Below, in pieces: positions 8,659 through 16,344 of a DNA stretch of 64,000 nucleotides. The stretch spans positions 29,794 through 93,793 of the forward strand of contig JAFSYI010000023.1 of assembly GCA_017450065.1 (NCBI GenBank), written 5' to 3'. Made by a program: the position numbers and the translations under genes. The notes beneath the pieces are model-generated. The model ran no database searches and had not been told where the DNA came from. It saw nothing but the letters and a program-made list of their open reading frames with translations. Position 1 is the stretch's first letter; every line of letters begins with the position of its first letter. Source of the stretch: Lachnospiraceae bacterium (GTDB taxonomy: Bacteria > Bacillota > Clostridia > Lachnospirales > Lachnospiraceae).

Positions 8659-9449
8659 TGATCGTTAAGTTCCTGCCGGCAGTCTTGTTATGCCTGATAT
8701 GGTTTTTCCTGATACATGCCGTTAAGATGTTCCGCATGTATCTGGTTCTGCTTGAGAGCAGGATAGAATTTAAAAGATTTATATTTGCATACTGCAGGAC
8801 AACGCTGCTTAATCTTATAATCCCGTTTAAGCTCGGGGAGATATACAGGATGGCAGTGTTTTCGAGGATCACAAAAAACGCGGCTGTCGGAATAGCATCG
8901 GTTGCGGTGGACCGTTTTTTCGACACGCTTGCCCTGGTGCTCATCCTGCTGCCGCTGCACGTACTGAATCCTTCGAAGATATCGGTCGTATCCGTGTTCC
9001 TTATGGTATTTGTGACCGTTGTTATCTTCATATACATGATGTTTCCTTCGGCATACGGATACCTGAATAAATACCTCATCATTAACCGTACGTCATTAAG
9101 ATCAATGACGGTATTGAGATGGCTCGAGGCACTTAATTCGGGGTACGAGTATATAAAGAAGCTTGTGACCGGAAGATATGCGCTCCTGACGCTTATGTCC
9201 TTCGGAGCATGGGTGCTGGAGGGCGGTCTGCTGTTTGCAATATCGGCGCTTTTGGATATACAGTTTAATATGTCTGATTTTTCGGACTATATAACATCGA
9301 TACTGTCAAGCGTGCACAGTGAACTGCAGAGTAAGTATACGTTATTCTCTATCGCTGTTATGTTTGTCTTCAGCATAATATCGGGAGTTATAAGCTTTGC
9401 CTTATCCGGGAAGAAGGCACGGGAATACTATAGTAAACGAAATAAATAA
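8655..9449 (+). CDS. LPG-synthase-TM / UPF0104 family membrane protein (AglD-like)
   Basis: A 264-residue polytopic protein with the family block LLNLIIPFKLGEIYRM followed by SVAVDRFFDTLALV, which matches the lysylphosphatidylglycerol-synthase transmembrane-domain family (UPF0104). Members act with lipid-linked sugars or as putative flippases, which suits its overlap (8655-8658) with a polyprenyl-phosphate glycosyltransferase. Starts at ATG 8655 or 8658. The final residues YYSKRNK and the TAA stop are encoded by the left half of a dispersed palindromic repeat (9429-9463), so the natural C-terminus has apparently been replaced or extended by the repeat. Some family members are longer, so C-terminal trimming is possible. 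Confidence 0.8.
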   Translation: MMIVKFLPAVLLCLIWFFLIHAVKMFRMYLVLLESRIEFKRFIFAYCRTTLLNLIIPFKLGEIYRMAVFSRITKNAAVGIASVAVDRFFDTLALVLILLPLHVLNPSKISVVSVFLMVFVTVVIFIYMMFPSAYGYLNKYLIINRTSLRSMTVLRWLEALNSGYEYIKKLVTGRYALLTLMSFGAWVLEGGLLFAISALLDIQFNMSDFSDYITSILSSVHSELQSKYTLFSIAVMFVFSIISGVISFALSGKKAREYYSKRNK

Positions 9450-9463
9450 TTTCGTTTACTATA
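9429..9463. repeat. Dispersed palindromic repeat, copy A1
   Basis: Perfect inverted repeat with 15-base arms (TATAGTAAACGAAAT at 9429-9443 and its complement at 9449-9463) around a 5-base A/T loop. The left arm and loop form the last codons and stop of the upstream membrane-protein gene. Near-identical or related copies lie at 9525, 26108, 32567 and 63054. It could act as a bidirectional hairpin at the end of the transcript, but it has no following T tract. Confidence 0.8.
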
Positions 9464-9478
9464 CCAAATTGATGCACA

Positions 9479-9518
9479 CGATTGCGATAGGATGGGCATC
9501 TTCGATGCCTCGCAATCG
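9479..9518. repeat. Bipartite hairpin between repeat copies A1 and A2
   Basis: CGATTGCGA (9479-9487) pairs with TCGCAATCG (9510-9518). An inner stem, GGCATC (9495-9500) with GATGCC (9504-9509), closes on a TTC loop, with TAGGATG bulged on one side. It sits between two members of the palindromic repeat family, so the whole 9429-9551 block may be one composite element. The inner GCATC/GATGC stem resembles the hairpins in the ftsH leader. Confidence 0.6.
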
Positions 9519-9524
9519 GCGCAA

Positions 9525-9551
9525 AGTGAACGAATTAAATCCGTTCACTAT
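9525..9551. repeat. Dispersed palindromic repeat, copy A2 (degenerate)
   Basis: AGTGAACG (9525-9532) and CGTTCACT (9542-9549) form an inverted repeat across AATTAAATC and continue as ATA at the right edge. The right arm matches the copies at 26108 and 63054. It lies 56 bases upstream of the kinase-like gene and could be part of its 5' region. Confidence 0.6.
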
Positions 9552-9606
9552 AAATATGTACTGTCCCGGATAATTGCGATAAATCTTACAGAGGATGTTC
9601 CGGAAG

Positions 9607-11007
9607 ATGAAAGAAGTTATTATCTTATATGATGATTCAAGAAAGCCCGCGCCTGAGATCGGTGCAATAACGGGGCGTAAGAGTTACGGAAACATAATAT
9701 TTAAGAGACAGTCTCTTATGCAGAGGACCAAAGAAAAGCTTTCGGGACTTAAGAATGCGGGAGTATTTATTTCCGATCCCGGAGAGCTTACGGCGGTAGT
9801 CACAGATTCCCCCGTTTTTAAGCTTTATTCCGATCACGAGCCTGTAGATACGGATGCGATAGAGATCCTGTTTGAAAAGGCGAAATATATAAAAGAGAAT
9901 TATTCTGTCGAATGCAACGGAAGTATAGCCGCTGTCATGTATCCTTCTCTCAGCGCCTGTTATGAGCAGGGTGAGACATCTAAGGAGGATGATTACGAAA
10001 GGATCAGATCCGATGCGTTTATTCCGCTTGCCGATGTAAATAATTTCAGAACCTTTATTACCAGCGGTTTTGATGCAAGGTTTTTTAATGCGTTATCCGG
10101 TGATGAATATGTGGTTGTTAAGAGCTCCGACAATGTGGAGAAGCTGAGAAGAGAGTATAAGTATTTTACTCTGCTTCCTCCTTCGATGAAACAGTGGTAC
10201 GGTACGGTTTTTGATTATAAGGAAGAAGGCGGCCATGCATCCTATTCGATAGAACGGTATCACATGACGGATCTTGCGCTCAGATATGTGCACGGAGCCA
10301 TCAGCGAAGATGAATTCAGGGATATATGCAGAGTGCTGTTCCATTTTATCCGTATACGCAGGATAAAACAGGTCAGTGACGGGGAATATGATGAAAATGC
10401 GAAGGCACTGTATATAGACAAGGTTGATGAAAGGATACGGCAGTTAAAAGAGCTTAAGAGTTATGAAAGGATACGGGATTATATCGCGATAGGGACGCAG
10501 TATGATGATATTGACGATATTGTCTCAAGATATAAGGACCTGTACCGGAAAATAACAGCCGGAAGGAGATTTGAGAAGGTCCTGACGGTTGCTCACGGGG
10601 ATCTGTGCTTCTCAAATATACTGTATAATCATGATGTGAACCTGTTAAAGCTGATAGATCCCAAGGGTGCTGAGACAGAGGATGAGCTGTATATGAACCC
10701 GTATTACGATATAGCCAAACTGTCTCATTCAATCTGCGGTTCATATGATTATTTCAACAGCGATCAGTATGAGATATCAATGGATGCGGACATGCGGCTT
10801 AAGCTTACGGTGGACAGTGATAATGACAGATACGTTAAGATCTTTTATGAATACCTTAACGAAAACAGCATCGATCCGCTGCTGATAAGGATTTATGAGA
10901 CATCACTCTTTTTGTCGATGCTCCCTCTTCATATGGACAGGGAAAAGAAGGTTCTCGGATTTATATTAAATGCAATAAGGATCATGGATGAACTGGAGAA
11001 ATATTAA
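9607..11007 (+). CDS. Kinase-like (APH/choline-kinase fold) protein of the polysaccharide locus
   Basis: A 466-residue protein. The C-terminal two thirds look like the aminoglycoside-phosphotransferase/eukaryote-like kinase fold: VVVKSS (Lys172), a helix with REYKYF, the catalytic loop VAHGDLCFSN (His330) and the metal motif LIDPKG. The N-terminal 140 residues are not recognised. Such proteins occur in capsule loci, where they may phosphorylate a sugar or another small metabolite. The next gene, 2 bases downstream, is a small HAD protein, so the two probably work together. I prefer ATG 9607, as the alternative ATG 9595 abuts AGAGG with no spacing; 9595 would add four residues. Confidence 0.65.
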   Translation: MKEVIILYDDSRKPAPEIGAITGRKSYGNIIFKRQSLMQRTKEKLSGLKNAGVFISDPGELTAVVTDSPVFKLYSDHEPVDTDAIEILFEKAKYIKENYSVECNGSIAAVMYPSLSACYEQGETSKEDDYERIRSDAFIPLADVNNFRTFITSGFDARFFNALSGDEYVVVKSSDNVEKLRREYKYFTLLPPSMKQWYGTVFDYKEEGGHASYSIERYHMTDLALRYVHGAISEDEFRDICRVLFHFIRIRRIKQVSDGEYDENAKALYIDKVDERIRQLKELKSYERIRDYIAIGTQYDDIDDIVSRYKDLYRKITAGRRFEKVLTVAHGDLCFSNILYNHDVNLLKLIDPKGAETEDELYMNPYYDIAKLSHSICGSYDYFNSDQYEISMDADMRLKLTVDSDNDRYVKIFYEYLNENSIDPLLIRIYETSLFLSMLPLHMDREKKVLGFILNAIRIMDELEKY

Positions 11008-11009
11008 AA

Positions 11010-11414
11010 ATGGAAAGCAATGATTTAACTTTTATATTTGACATAGACGGAACCCTGTGTCCCATAAAAGGGAAGGATGAACGTTATGAGGACATTGTTC
11101 CGTATCCGGAGATGGTTGAGAAGATCAGGTATTATAAGAAGCAGGGAGCAAAGATAATCCTTTATACTTCGAGAAATATGAATACCTACAAGGGCAATAT
11201 AGGACTGATCAATGCCAATACCGCAGGAGTGATCCTTGAGTGGCTTAAGAAATGGGACATTCCGTATGATGAAATAATATACGGAAAACCGTGGCCCGGT
11301 CATAACGGTTTCTATGTGGATGACAGAACGGTAAGACCGGATGAATTCCTGAACAGAACAGTGGATGAGCTAAAGGAAATATGTGTAAAGAGCAGATGCG
11401 ATGGGAATAAATGA
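11010..11414 (+). CDS. Small HAD-superfamily protein of capsule-biosynthesis type
   Basis: A 134-residue protein with HAD motif I, FDIDGTLCP, then LYTSRN (motif II Thr/Ser position) and a late FYVDDRTV acidic motif. There is no cap domain. This matches the short HAD proteins annotated as capsular biosynthesis proteins and the BT0820-like group. A phosphatase on a sugar phosphate or a nucleotide-handling role is plausible but not proven. It begins 2 bases after the kinase-like gene and overlaps the next glycosyltransferase gene by 14 bases, so all three are translationally linked. Confidence 0.75.
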   Translation: MESNDLTFIFDIDGTLCPIKGKDERYEDIVPYPEMVEKIRYYKKQGAKIILYTSRNMNTYKGNIGLINANTAGVILEWLKKWDIPYDEIIYGKPWPGHNGFYVDDRTVRPDEFLNRTVDELKEICVKSRCDGNK

Positions 11415-12885
11415 CAGATTAAACCAACTCAATTTAAAACGTGCCCTGAGCTATTTAAAAAGAAACGGAGTCGGAAAAACCTACTATAAGGTAATGGAAA
11501 GGCTTGACAGGGATAATGATGAGGCTGATTATACCGAAAAGGTCATAAGCGGCAGACTCTCCGGGGAGGAGCTTCAAAGACAGAGACGGAAGAGCTTTTT
11601 CCACAATTACAGGTTTTCTCTTCTCGTTCCTGCCTATAATACGGATCCGCGGCTTTTAAGACAGATGATGGATTCGGTCATGGCACAGACCTATCCCTTT
11701 TGGGAGCTGTGCATCGCCGACGGCAGCGATACGGATGATGTTAAGGAGACGGTGGCAGAATACTGCGCGGGACTTAAGGAGGAGATAAGGTCCAAAATAA
11801 GATATCAGAGACTTAACCGGAACAGGGGGATAGCCGGTAATTCAAACGGCGCGCTTGTCATGGCGACAGGTGATTATGTCGGGCTGCTTGATCATGATGA
11901 TATTCTGACGCCGGATGCTCTTTTCAGTATAATGGAAGTGCTTGACACAGGTATGGAAAGGGACGGGAATATCTATTCCAACAGATATAAAGCCGTATAT
12001 TCCGATGAGGATAAGACAGATCTTGAGTGTACCCGTTTTTTTGATCATCACGTTAAGCCGGATTTTGATATTGATCTTTTGAGGAGCAATAATTATATCT
12101 GTCATTTCTTTGTGGTAAGGACACAGATTGCCAGGCGTGCGGGAGGCTTCCGCAGTGAATACAACGGAGCTCAGGATCATGATTTTATATTCAGATGCGT
12201 GGAACAGCTTGAGCCGCCGGAGATATACCATATTCCGAGAGTACTGTATCACTGGAGATCGACTCCGCAGTCGACTGCCGAGAATCCCGACAATAAGCTG
12301 TACGCCTATGAAGCGGGTAAGAGAGCGGTAAGGGCTCATCTGGAGCGCATAAAGCTTAAGGCTTCCGTTACGGATACTTCGCACCTTGGATTCTTCAGGG
12401 TAAGATATGAGACTGACGATCAGGGCGTTAAGATCATGACAAAGGATGAATGGGATTATCTCACGAAAGAGACCTTTGACAGTATTGAAGAGGATTATAT
12501 AATGATACTCGGCAGGGATATAGAACCGTTGACCGGGGATTATATTTCAGAGCTGGCCGGAATGCTTTCCCGCACCGAGGTGGGCGCTGTGGGAGGCAAG
12601 GTATTTGACAGGCACGGACGTATAGACAGCGCGGGATATATGTATGATGAAGAGGGAAAGCTTAAGCCGCTGTACCGGGGAATGAACGGTCATTATTCGG
12701 GATATCTGCACAGGGCTTCCATACAGCATCGGGTTGACGGACTTCCCGGTGACTGTATGATGGTTAAGAAGGAAGCCGTGGATTTTATTGATAAGCCGGT
12801 GCTGTCGGACAAATATATTACGGTTTATGATCCCTTTGCGAAGTTTAAGAGAAAGGGCAGAAGAAAACCGGAGAACAGGGCATGA
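11401..12885 (+). CDS. Family 2 glycosyltransferase with degenerate second domain
   Basis: A 494-residue paralogue of the 246-2315 protein. The first GT-A domain is intact: FSLLVPAYNTD near residue 75, ADGSDTDD, and the metal motif LDHDD near residue 163, followed by VKPDFDIDLLRSNNYICHFF, which is also close to the paralogue. From about residue 335 it keeps only the second half of a GT2 domain (TEVGAVGGKVFD, DSAGYMYD, LPGDCMMVKKEAV) and lacks the nucleotide-binding first half. The missing part suggests the second domain is no longer catalytic. ATG 11401 lies inside the end of the HAD gene; its stop overlaps the next gene. Confidence 0.87.
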   Translation: MGINDRLNQLNLKRALSYLKRNGVGKTYYKVMERLDRDNDEADYTEKVISGRLSGEELQRQRRKSFFHNYRFSLLVPAYNTDPRLLRQMMDSVMAQTYPFWELCIADGSDTDDVKETVAEYCAGLKEEIRSKIRYQRLNRNRGIAGNSNGALVMATGDYVGLLDHDDILTPDALFSIMEVLDTGMERDGNIYSNRYKAVYSDEDKTDLECTRFFDHHVKPDFDIDLLRSNNYICHFFVVRTQIARRAGGFRSEYNGAQDHDFIFRCVEQLEPPEIYHIPRVLYHWRSTPQSTAENPDNKLYAYEAGKRAVRAHLERIKLKASVTDTSHLGFFRVRYETDDQGVKIMTKDEWDYLTKETFDSIEEDYIMILGRDIEPLTGDYISELAGMLSRTEVGAVGGKVFDRHGRIDSAGYMYDEEGKLKPLYRGMNGHYSGYLHRASIQHRVDGLPGDCMMVKKEAVDFIDKPVLSDKYITVYDPFAKFKRKGRRKPENRA

Positions 12886-13925
12886 GTGCCGCGAAGTTAT
12901 ACGGAAGGGCTGATATGGCTAAGGTAACGGTCGTCATACCTAATTACAACGGAGAAGGATTCCTCAATGACTGTCTGGCTTCCCTTATGGAAAACCTTAC
13001 GGGAAGGGATGGGGCTTTAGGTGCCGCGGACTTTGACATAACGGTTGTTGACAACGGATCCACGGACGGAAGCATCGATATCATAGAGAAAGCCGGGGCC
13101 GCCATGGCAGACAGGAGCGGAGGAAGGTGCAGGCTTGAACTTATAAGGCTTGATAAAAATTACGGATTTCCAAGGGCTGTCAATGAGGGTTTAAAGGCAT
13201 CGGATTCCGAGTATGTTATACTGCTGAATAACGATACCAGGGTTTATCCGGATTTCGTGAGTAAGCTTACCGAAGCGATAGAAAAGGATAGAAACATCTT
13301 TTCCGTAAGTGCCGGAATGCTTAAAATGTATGAGCCCGACAGGATGGATAATGCAGGAGATCTGTACTGTGCGCTTGGATGGGCCTTTGCACGTGGAAAG
13401 GATAAACCGGCATCGGTGTATGACCGGAAATGTGATATTTTTTCAGCATGCGGCGGAGCAGCCATTTACAGAAAAGCGGTTTTTGACCGGATCGGATATT
13501 TTGATGAAGACCACTTTGCCTATCTGGAGGATGTGGATGTAGGCTACAGGGCAAGGATCAACGGCTACAGGAATGTATATGAACCTGAGGCAGTTGTTTT
13601 ACATGCGGGAAGCGGCAGCAGCGGATCAAGATACAATAAGTTCAAGATAGACTTGTCATCACGGAACAATGTCTATGTGGTATACAAGAATATGCCTCTT
13701 CTTCAGCTTATTATCAACCTGCCGTTTCTTATGGCGGGTACCGTCATAAAGACACTGTTTTTTATAAAAAAGGGAGAAGGCATTACCTATATCAAAGGAT
13801 TTTGCAAGGGTGTTTTGATGTGCTTTAAAGGGAAAAAATATCCTTATAAAAATGCCAATCTGGGTAATTACCTGAGGATACAGCTTGAATTGTGGGGAAA
13901 TATTTTCATCCGTTTTTTTGGGTGA
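12882..13925 (+). CDS. Rhamnosyltransferase-like family 2 glycosyltransferase
   Basis: A 347-residue GT2 of the WbbL/rhamnosyltransferase-like group: VTVVIPNYNGEGFL, VVDNGSTDGS, DKNYGFPRAVN, LLNNDTRV, FSACGGAAIYRK, DEDHFAYLEDVDVGYRA and HAGSGSSGS appear in the canonical order. The C-terminus has one or two hydrophobic segments (near residues 270-300), consistent with membrane association. It likely adds one sugar, possibly rhamnose, to a lipid-linked intermediate. ATG 12882 gives the usual ATGA overlap with the upstream gene; ATG 12915 (MAKVTVVIPNYN), preceded by GAAGGG, is an equally credible start. Confidence 0.87.
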   Translation: MSAAKLYGRADMAKVTVVIPNYNGEGFLNDCLASLMENLTGRDGALGAADFDITVVDNGSTDGSIDIIEKAGAAMADRSGGRCRLELIRLDKNYGFPRAVNEGLKASDSEYVILLNNDTRVYPDFVSKLTEAIEKDRNIFSVSAGMLKMYEPDRMDNAGDLYCALGWAFARGKDKPASVYDRKCDIFSACGGAAIYRKAVFDRIGYFDEDHFAYLEDVDVGYRARINGYRNVYEPEAVVLHAGSGSSGSRYNKFKIDLSSRNNVYVVYKNMPLLQLIINLPFLMAGTVIKTLFFIKKGEGITYIKGFCKGVLMCFKGKKYPYKNANLGNYLRIQLELWGNIFIRFFG

Positions 13926-13930
13926 TCGTA

Positions 13931-13951
13931 CGGATCGTCCGGAACGATCCG
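13931..13951. repeat. Intercistronic hairpin
   Basis: CGGATCGT (13931-13938) and ACGATCCG (13944-13951) form a perfect 8-bp stem with loop CCGGA, between two operon genes. There is no T tract, so it is more likely a processing or stability element than a terminator. Confidence 0.4.
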
Positions 13952-13965
13952 GCTGGTAAAGGATA

Positions 13966-15369
13966 ATGATAAAGGATAATCAGACATTATTTAACAGAAT
14001 ACATGTGTTTATAGATGCAGGTATAGTTGCGGGAACCTACTGGCTGGCCTGGTGGCTTAAGTTCAAGAGCGGACTCATCGATTATTCCATGAGCCTTCCG
14101 GTGAGCTATTTCCGCAGAGTTATGTATTTTGTCGTGCCGGGCTATGTATTGCTGTACTATTTCTTCAACCTGTATAACAGCAAACGGGCTTCGGGACGTA
14201 AGAGGGAATTCTACAATATAGTTAAGGCCAATACCGTGGGAGCACTTGCTCTTATCATTGCCATGTATATGATGAGACAGGTTCATTTCTCCCGCGAGAT
14301 GATAATGATCTTCTGGGCGCTGGATATATTTTTCGAGACCTTTGTACGTAACATTATAAGATATATCTTAAGGTTCTTCAGGAAAAAAGGGTACAATCTT
14401 AAGTATGTCCTCCTGGTGGGTTATTCGAAATCGGCCGAATCATATATAAACAGGATCCGCTTAAATCCACAGTGGGGTTATGTTGTAAGGGGTATCCTTG
14501 ATGATCATGTTGAACGCGGTACCATGTACAAGGGTGTCAAGGTTATGGGAGTTATAGATAACCTTGAGATGATCCTTGAAGAAAACAAGCTCGATGAGAT
14601 CGCGATAACCCTGAGCCTTAAGGAATACGGGCGTCTCGAAGAGATCGTAAACATGTGTGAGAAATCCGGTGTACATACAAAGTTCATTCCGGATTATATG
14701 GGGATCATTCCCAATAAGCCATACACGGAAGACCTGCAGGGTCTGCCTGTTATCAATATAAGACATGTGCCGCTTACGAATACCGTAAATATCGTTATGA
14801 AGCGTATAGTGGATATAATAGGCTCTTTCTTCGGCATAATAATTTCTTCGCCGTTAATGCTTTTCTGTGCCATTGCGATCAAAGTAAGCAGCCCGGGCAG
14901 GATCATCTTCATCCAGGAGAGAGTGGGACTTCACAATAAGCCGTTTAAAATGTATAAGTTCAGGACCATGAGAGAACAGCAGGACAGGGAAGAGGATGAC
15001 AAGGGCTGGACGGTTAAGGATGATCCGCGTGTGACCGGTATAGGAAAGTTCCTTCGAAGGACGAGTATCGATGAGCTGCCCCAGCTGTTTAACGTATTTG
15101 CCGGAAAGATGAGTCTTGTGGGACCGCGTCCCGAGCGCCCCATGTTTGTGGAACAGTTCAGGGAAACCATCCCGAGGTATATGATCAAGCATCAGGTTCG
15201 TCCGGGAATGACCGGATGGGCGCAGATAAACGGACTGCGCGGTGATACCTCGATACAGAAAAGAATAGAGTATGACCTTTATTACCTTGAAAACTGGACG
15301 ATGGGATTCGATATCAAGATCCTTTTCCTTACATTTTTCAGGGGATTTATAAACGAGAATGCTTATTAA
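13966..15369 (+). CDS. Undecaprenyl-phosphate sugar-1-phosphate transferase (WbaP/WcaJ type)
   Basis: A 467-residue polyisoprenyl-phosphate hexose-1-phosphate transferase that should start repeat-unit synthesis on undecaprenyl phosphate. Four N-terminal membrane segments (about residues 10-125) are followed by a CoA-binding-like domain (LLVGYSKSAESYI), a re-entrant helix near 275-300, and the catalytic bacterial sugar-transferase domain: FKMYKFRTM, RRTSIDELPQLFNV, MSLVGPRPERP, RPGMTGWAQ and LYYLENW. ATG 13966 has AAAGGA just upstream. Length and order match WcaJ/WbaP-like enzymes; donor (UDP-Glc or UDP-Gal) is not determined. Being the only initiating transferase visible, it marks the locus as a polyprenol-linked polysaccharide cluster. 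Confidence 0.92.
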   Translation: MIKDNQTLFNRIHVFIDAGIVAGTYWLAWWLKFKSGLIDYSMSLPVSYFRRVMYFVVPGYVLLYYFFNLYNSKRASGRKREFYNIVKANTVGALALIIAMYMMRQVHFSREMIMIFWALDIFFETFVRNIIRYILRFFRKKGYNLKYVLLVGYSKSAESYINRIRLNPQWGYVVRGILDDHVERGTMYKGVKVMGVIDNLEMILEENKLDEIAITLSLKEYGRLEEIVNMCEKSGVHTKFIPDYMGIIPNKPYTEDLQGLPVINIRHVPLTNTVNIVMKRIVDIIGSFFGIIISSPLMLFCAIAIKVSSPGRIIFIQERVGLHNKPFKMYKFRTMREQQDREEDDKGWTVKDDPRVTGIGKFLRRTSIDELPQLFNVFAGKMSLVGPRPERPMFVEQFRETIPRYMIKHQVRPGMTGWAQINGLRGDTSIQKRIEYDLYYLENWTMGFDIKILFLTFFRGFINENAY

Positions 15370-15386
15370 AGCATAAGAGTGCTTAT

Positions 15387-16340
15387 ATGACACTGGATCT
15401 GATAATTCCGGTATACAGACCGGATGAAAAGCTGCTCCGTCTGTTTAAGGGTATTTCGGTACAGACGGTCAGACCTGACAATATCATAGTGATGTATACA
15501 AGGTCGTCGGCAGATGACAGTCTCGCACAGGAATATATCGAAGCCGGAACGGAGGCTGCGGCGGGAAATCTCAGGGTATATGAGATAGACAGGAAGGAAT
15601 TCGACCACGGTGGAACAAGGGCAGCCGCTGTCAGGCATTCAAAGGCCGGGATTTTTGTTATGATGACCATGGATGCGGTTCCGGCCGATGAACATCTTAT
15701 AGAGAAGCTTACCGGGATTTTTGAGAAGGATATCAATGCTGCTGCGGCTTACGGCAGACAGCTTCCCGATGCCGGTTCAAGCCTTGCAGAGAGATTCACG
15801 CGTGGATTTAATTATCCGGGTACACCGCTTTTAAAGAGCAGGGAGGATCTTGGACGTCTGGGTATCAAGACTTTCTTCTGTTCCAACGTATGTGCGGCGT
15901 ACAGGAGAGATATATATGATAAGCTCGGCGGCTTTGTTGAAAAGACGATATTCAATGAAGATATGATATATGCCCACAGGATCGTCATGAACGGGTACAG
16001 GATATATTATGCGGCTGACGCCGGAGTGATCCATACACATGATTACACACCCATGCAGCAGTTCCACCGTAATTTCGATCTGGCGGTTTCGCAGGCTATG
16101 CATCCGGAAGTGTTTAAAGGAGTATCATCGGAATCGGAAGGCGTGAAGTATATTAAGTCTGCATACGCATATTTCAGAAAAGCCGGAAAGGGATATCTGA
16201 TCATTCCTTTTATTTGGGGATGCTGTTTTAAATACGCAGGCTATCTTTTGGGGAAAAAATATGATAAGCTTCCTAAGAAGCTTGTGAAAGCCTGTGCAAT
16301 GAACAAAGCTTTTTTTTCGACCGGAGAAATGGAGAGGTAA
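15387..16340 (+). CDS. Rhamnosyltransferase-like GT2 (DHGGTR type)
   Basis: A 317-residue GT2 enzyme of the rhamnosyltransferase group: LDLIIPVYRPDEKL, the diagnostic EFDHGGTRAAAV block, the MTMDAVPAD metal motif, FFCSNVCAAYRRD and GFVEKTIFNEDMIYAHR. These blocks are those of RfbF/WbbK-like enzymes that add dTDP-rhamnose-derived residues, although no dTDP-rhamnose genes are in this window. ATG 15387 is 17 bases after the initiating transferase gene. Only 4 bases separate its stop from the ClpX-like gene, so the two are almost certainly cotranscribed. Confidence 0.87.
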   Translation: MTLDLIIPVYRPDEKLLRLFKGISVQTVRPDNIIVMYTRSSADDSLAQEYIEAGTEAAAGNLRVYEIDRKEFDHGGTRAAAVRHSKAGIFVMMTMDAVPADEHLIEKLTGIFEKDINAAAAYGRQLPDAGSSLAERFTRGFNYPGTPLLKSREDLGRLGIKTFFCSNVCAAYRRDIYDKLGGFVEKTIFNEDMIYAHRIVMNGYRIYYAADAGVIHTHDYTPMQQFHRNFDLAVSQAMHPEVFKGVSSESEGVKYIKSAYAYFRKAGKGYLIIPFIWGCCFKYAGYLLGKKYDKLPKKLVKACAMNKAFFSTGEMER

Positions 16341-16344
16341 GGAA

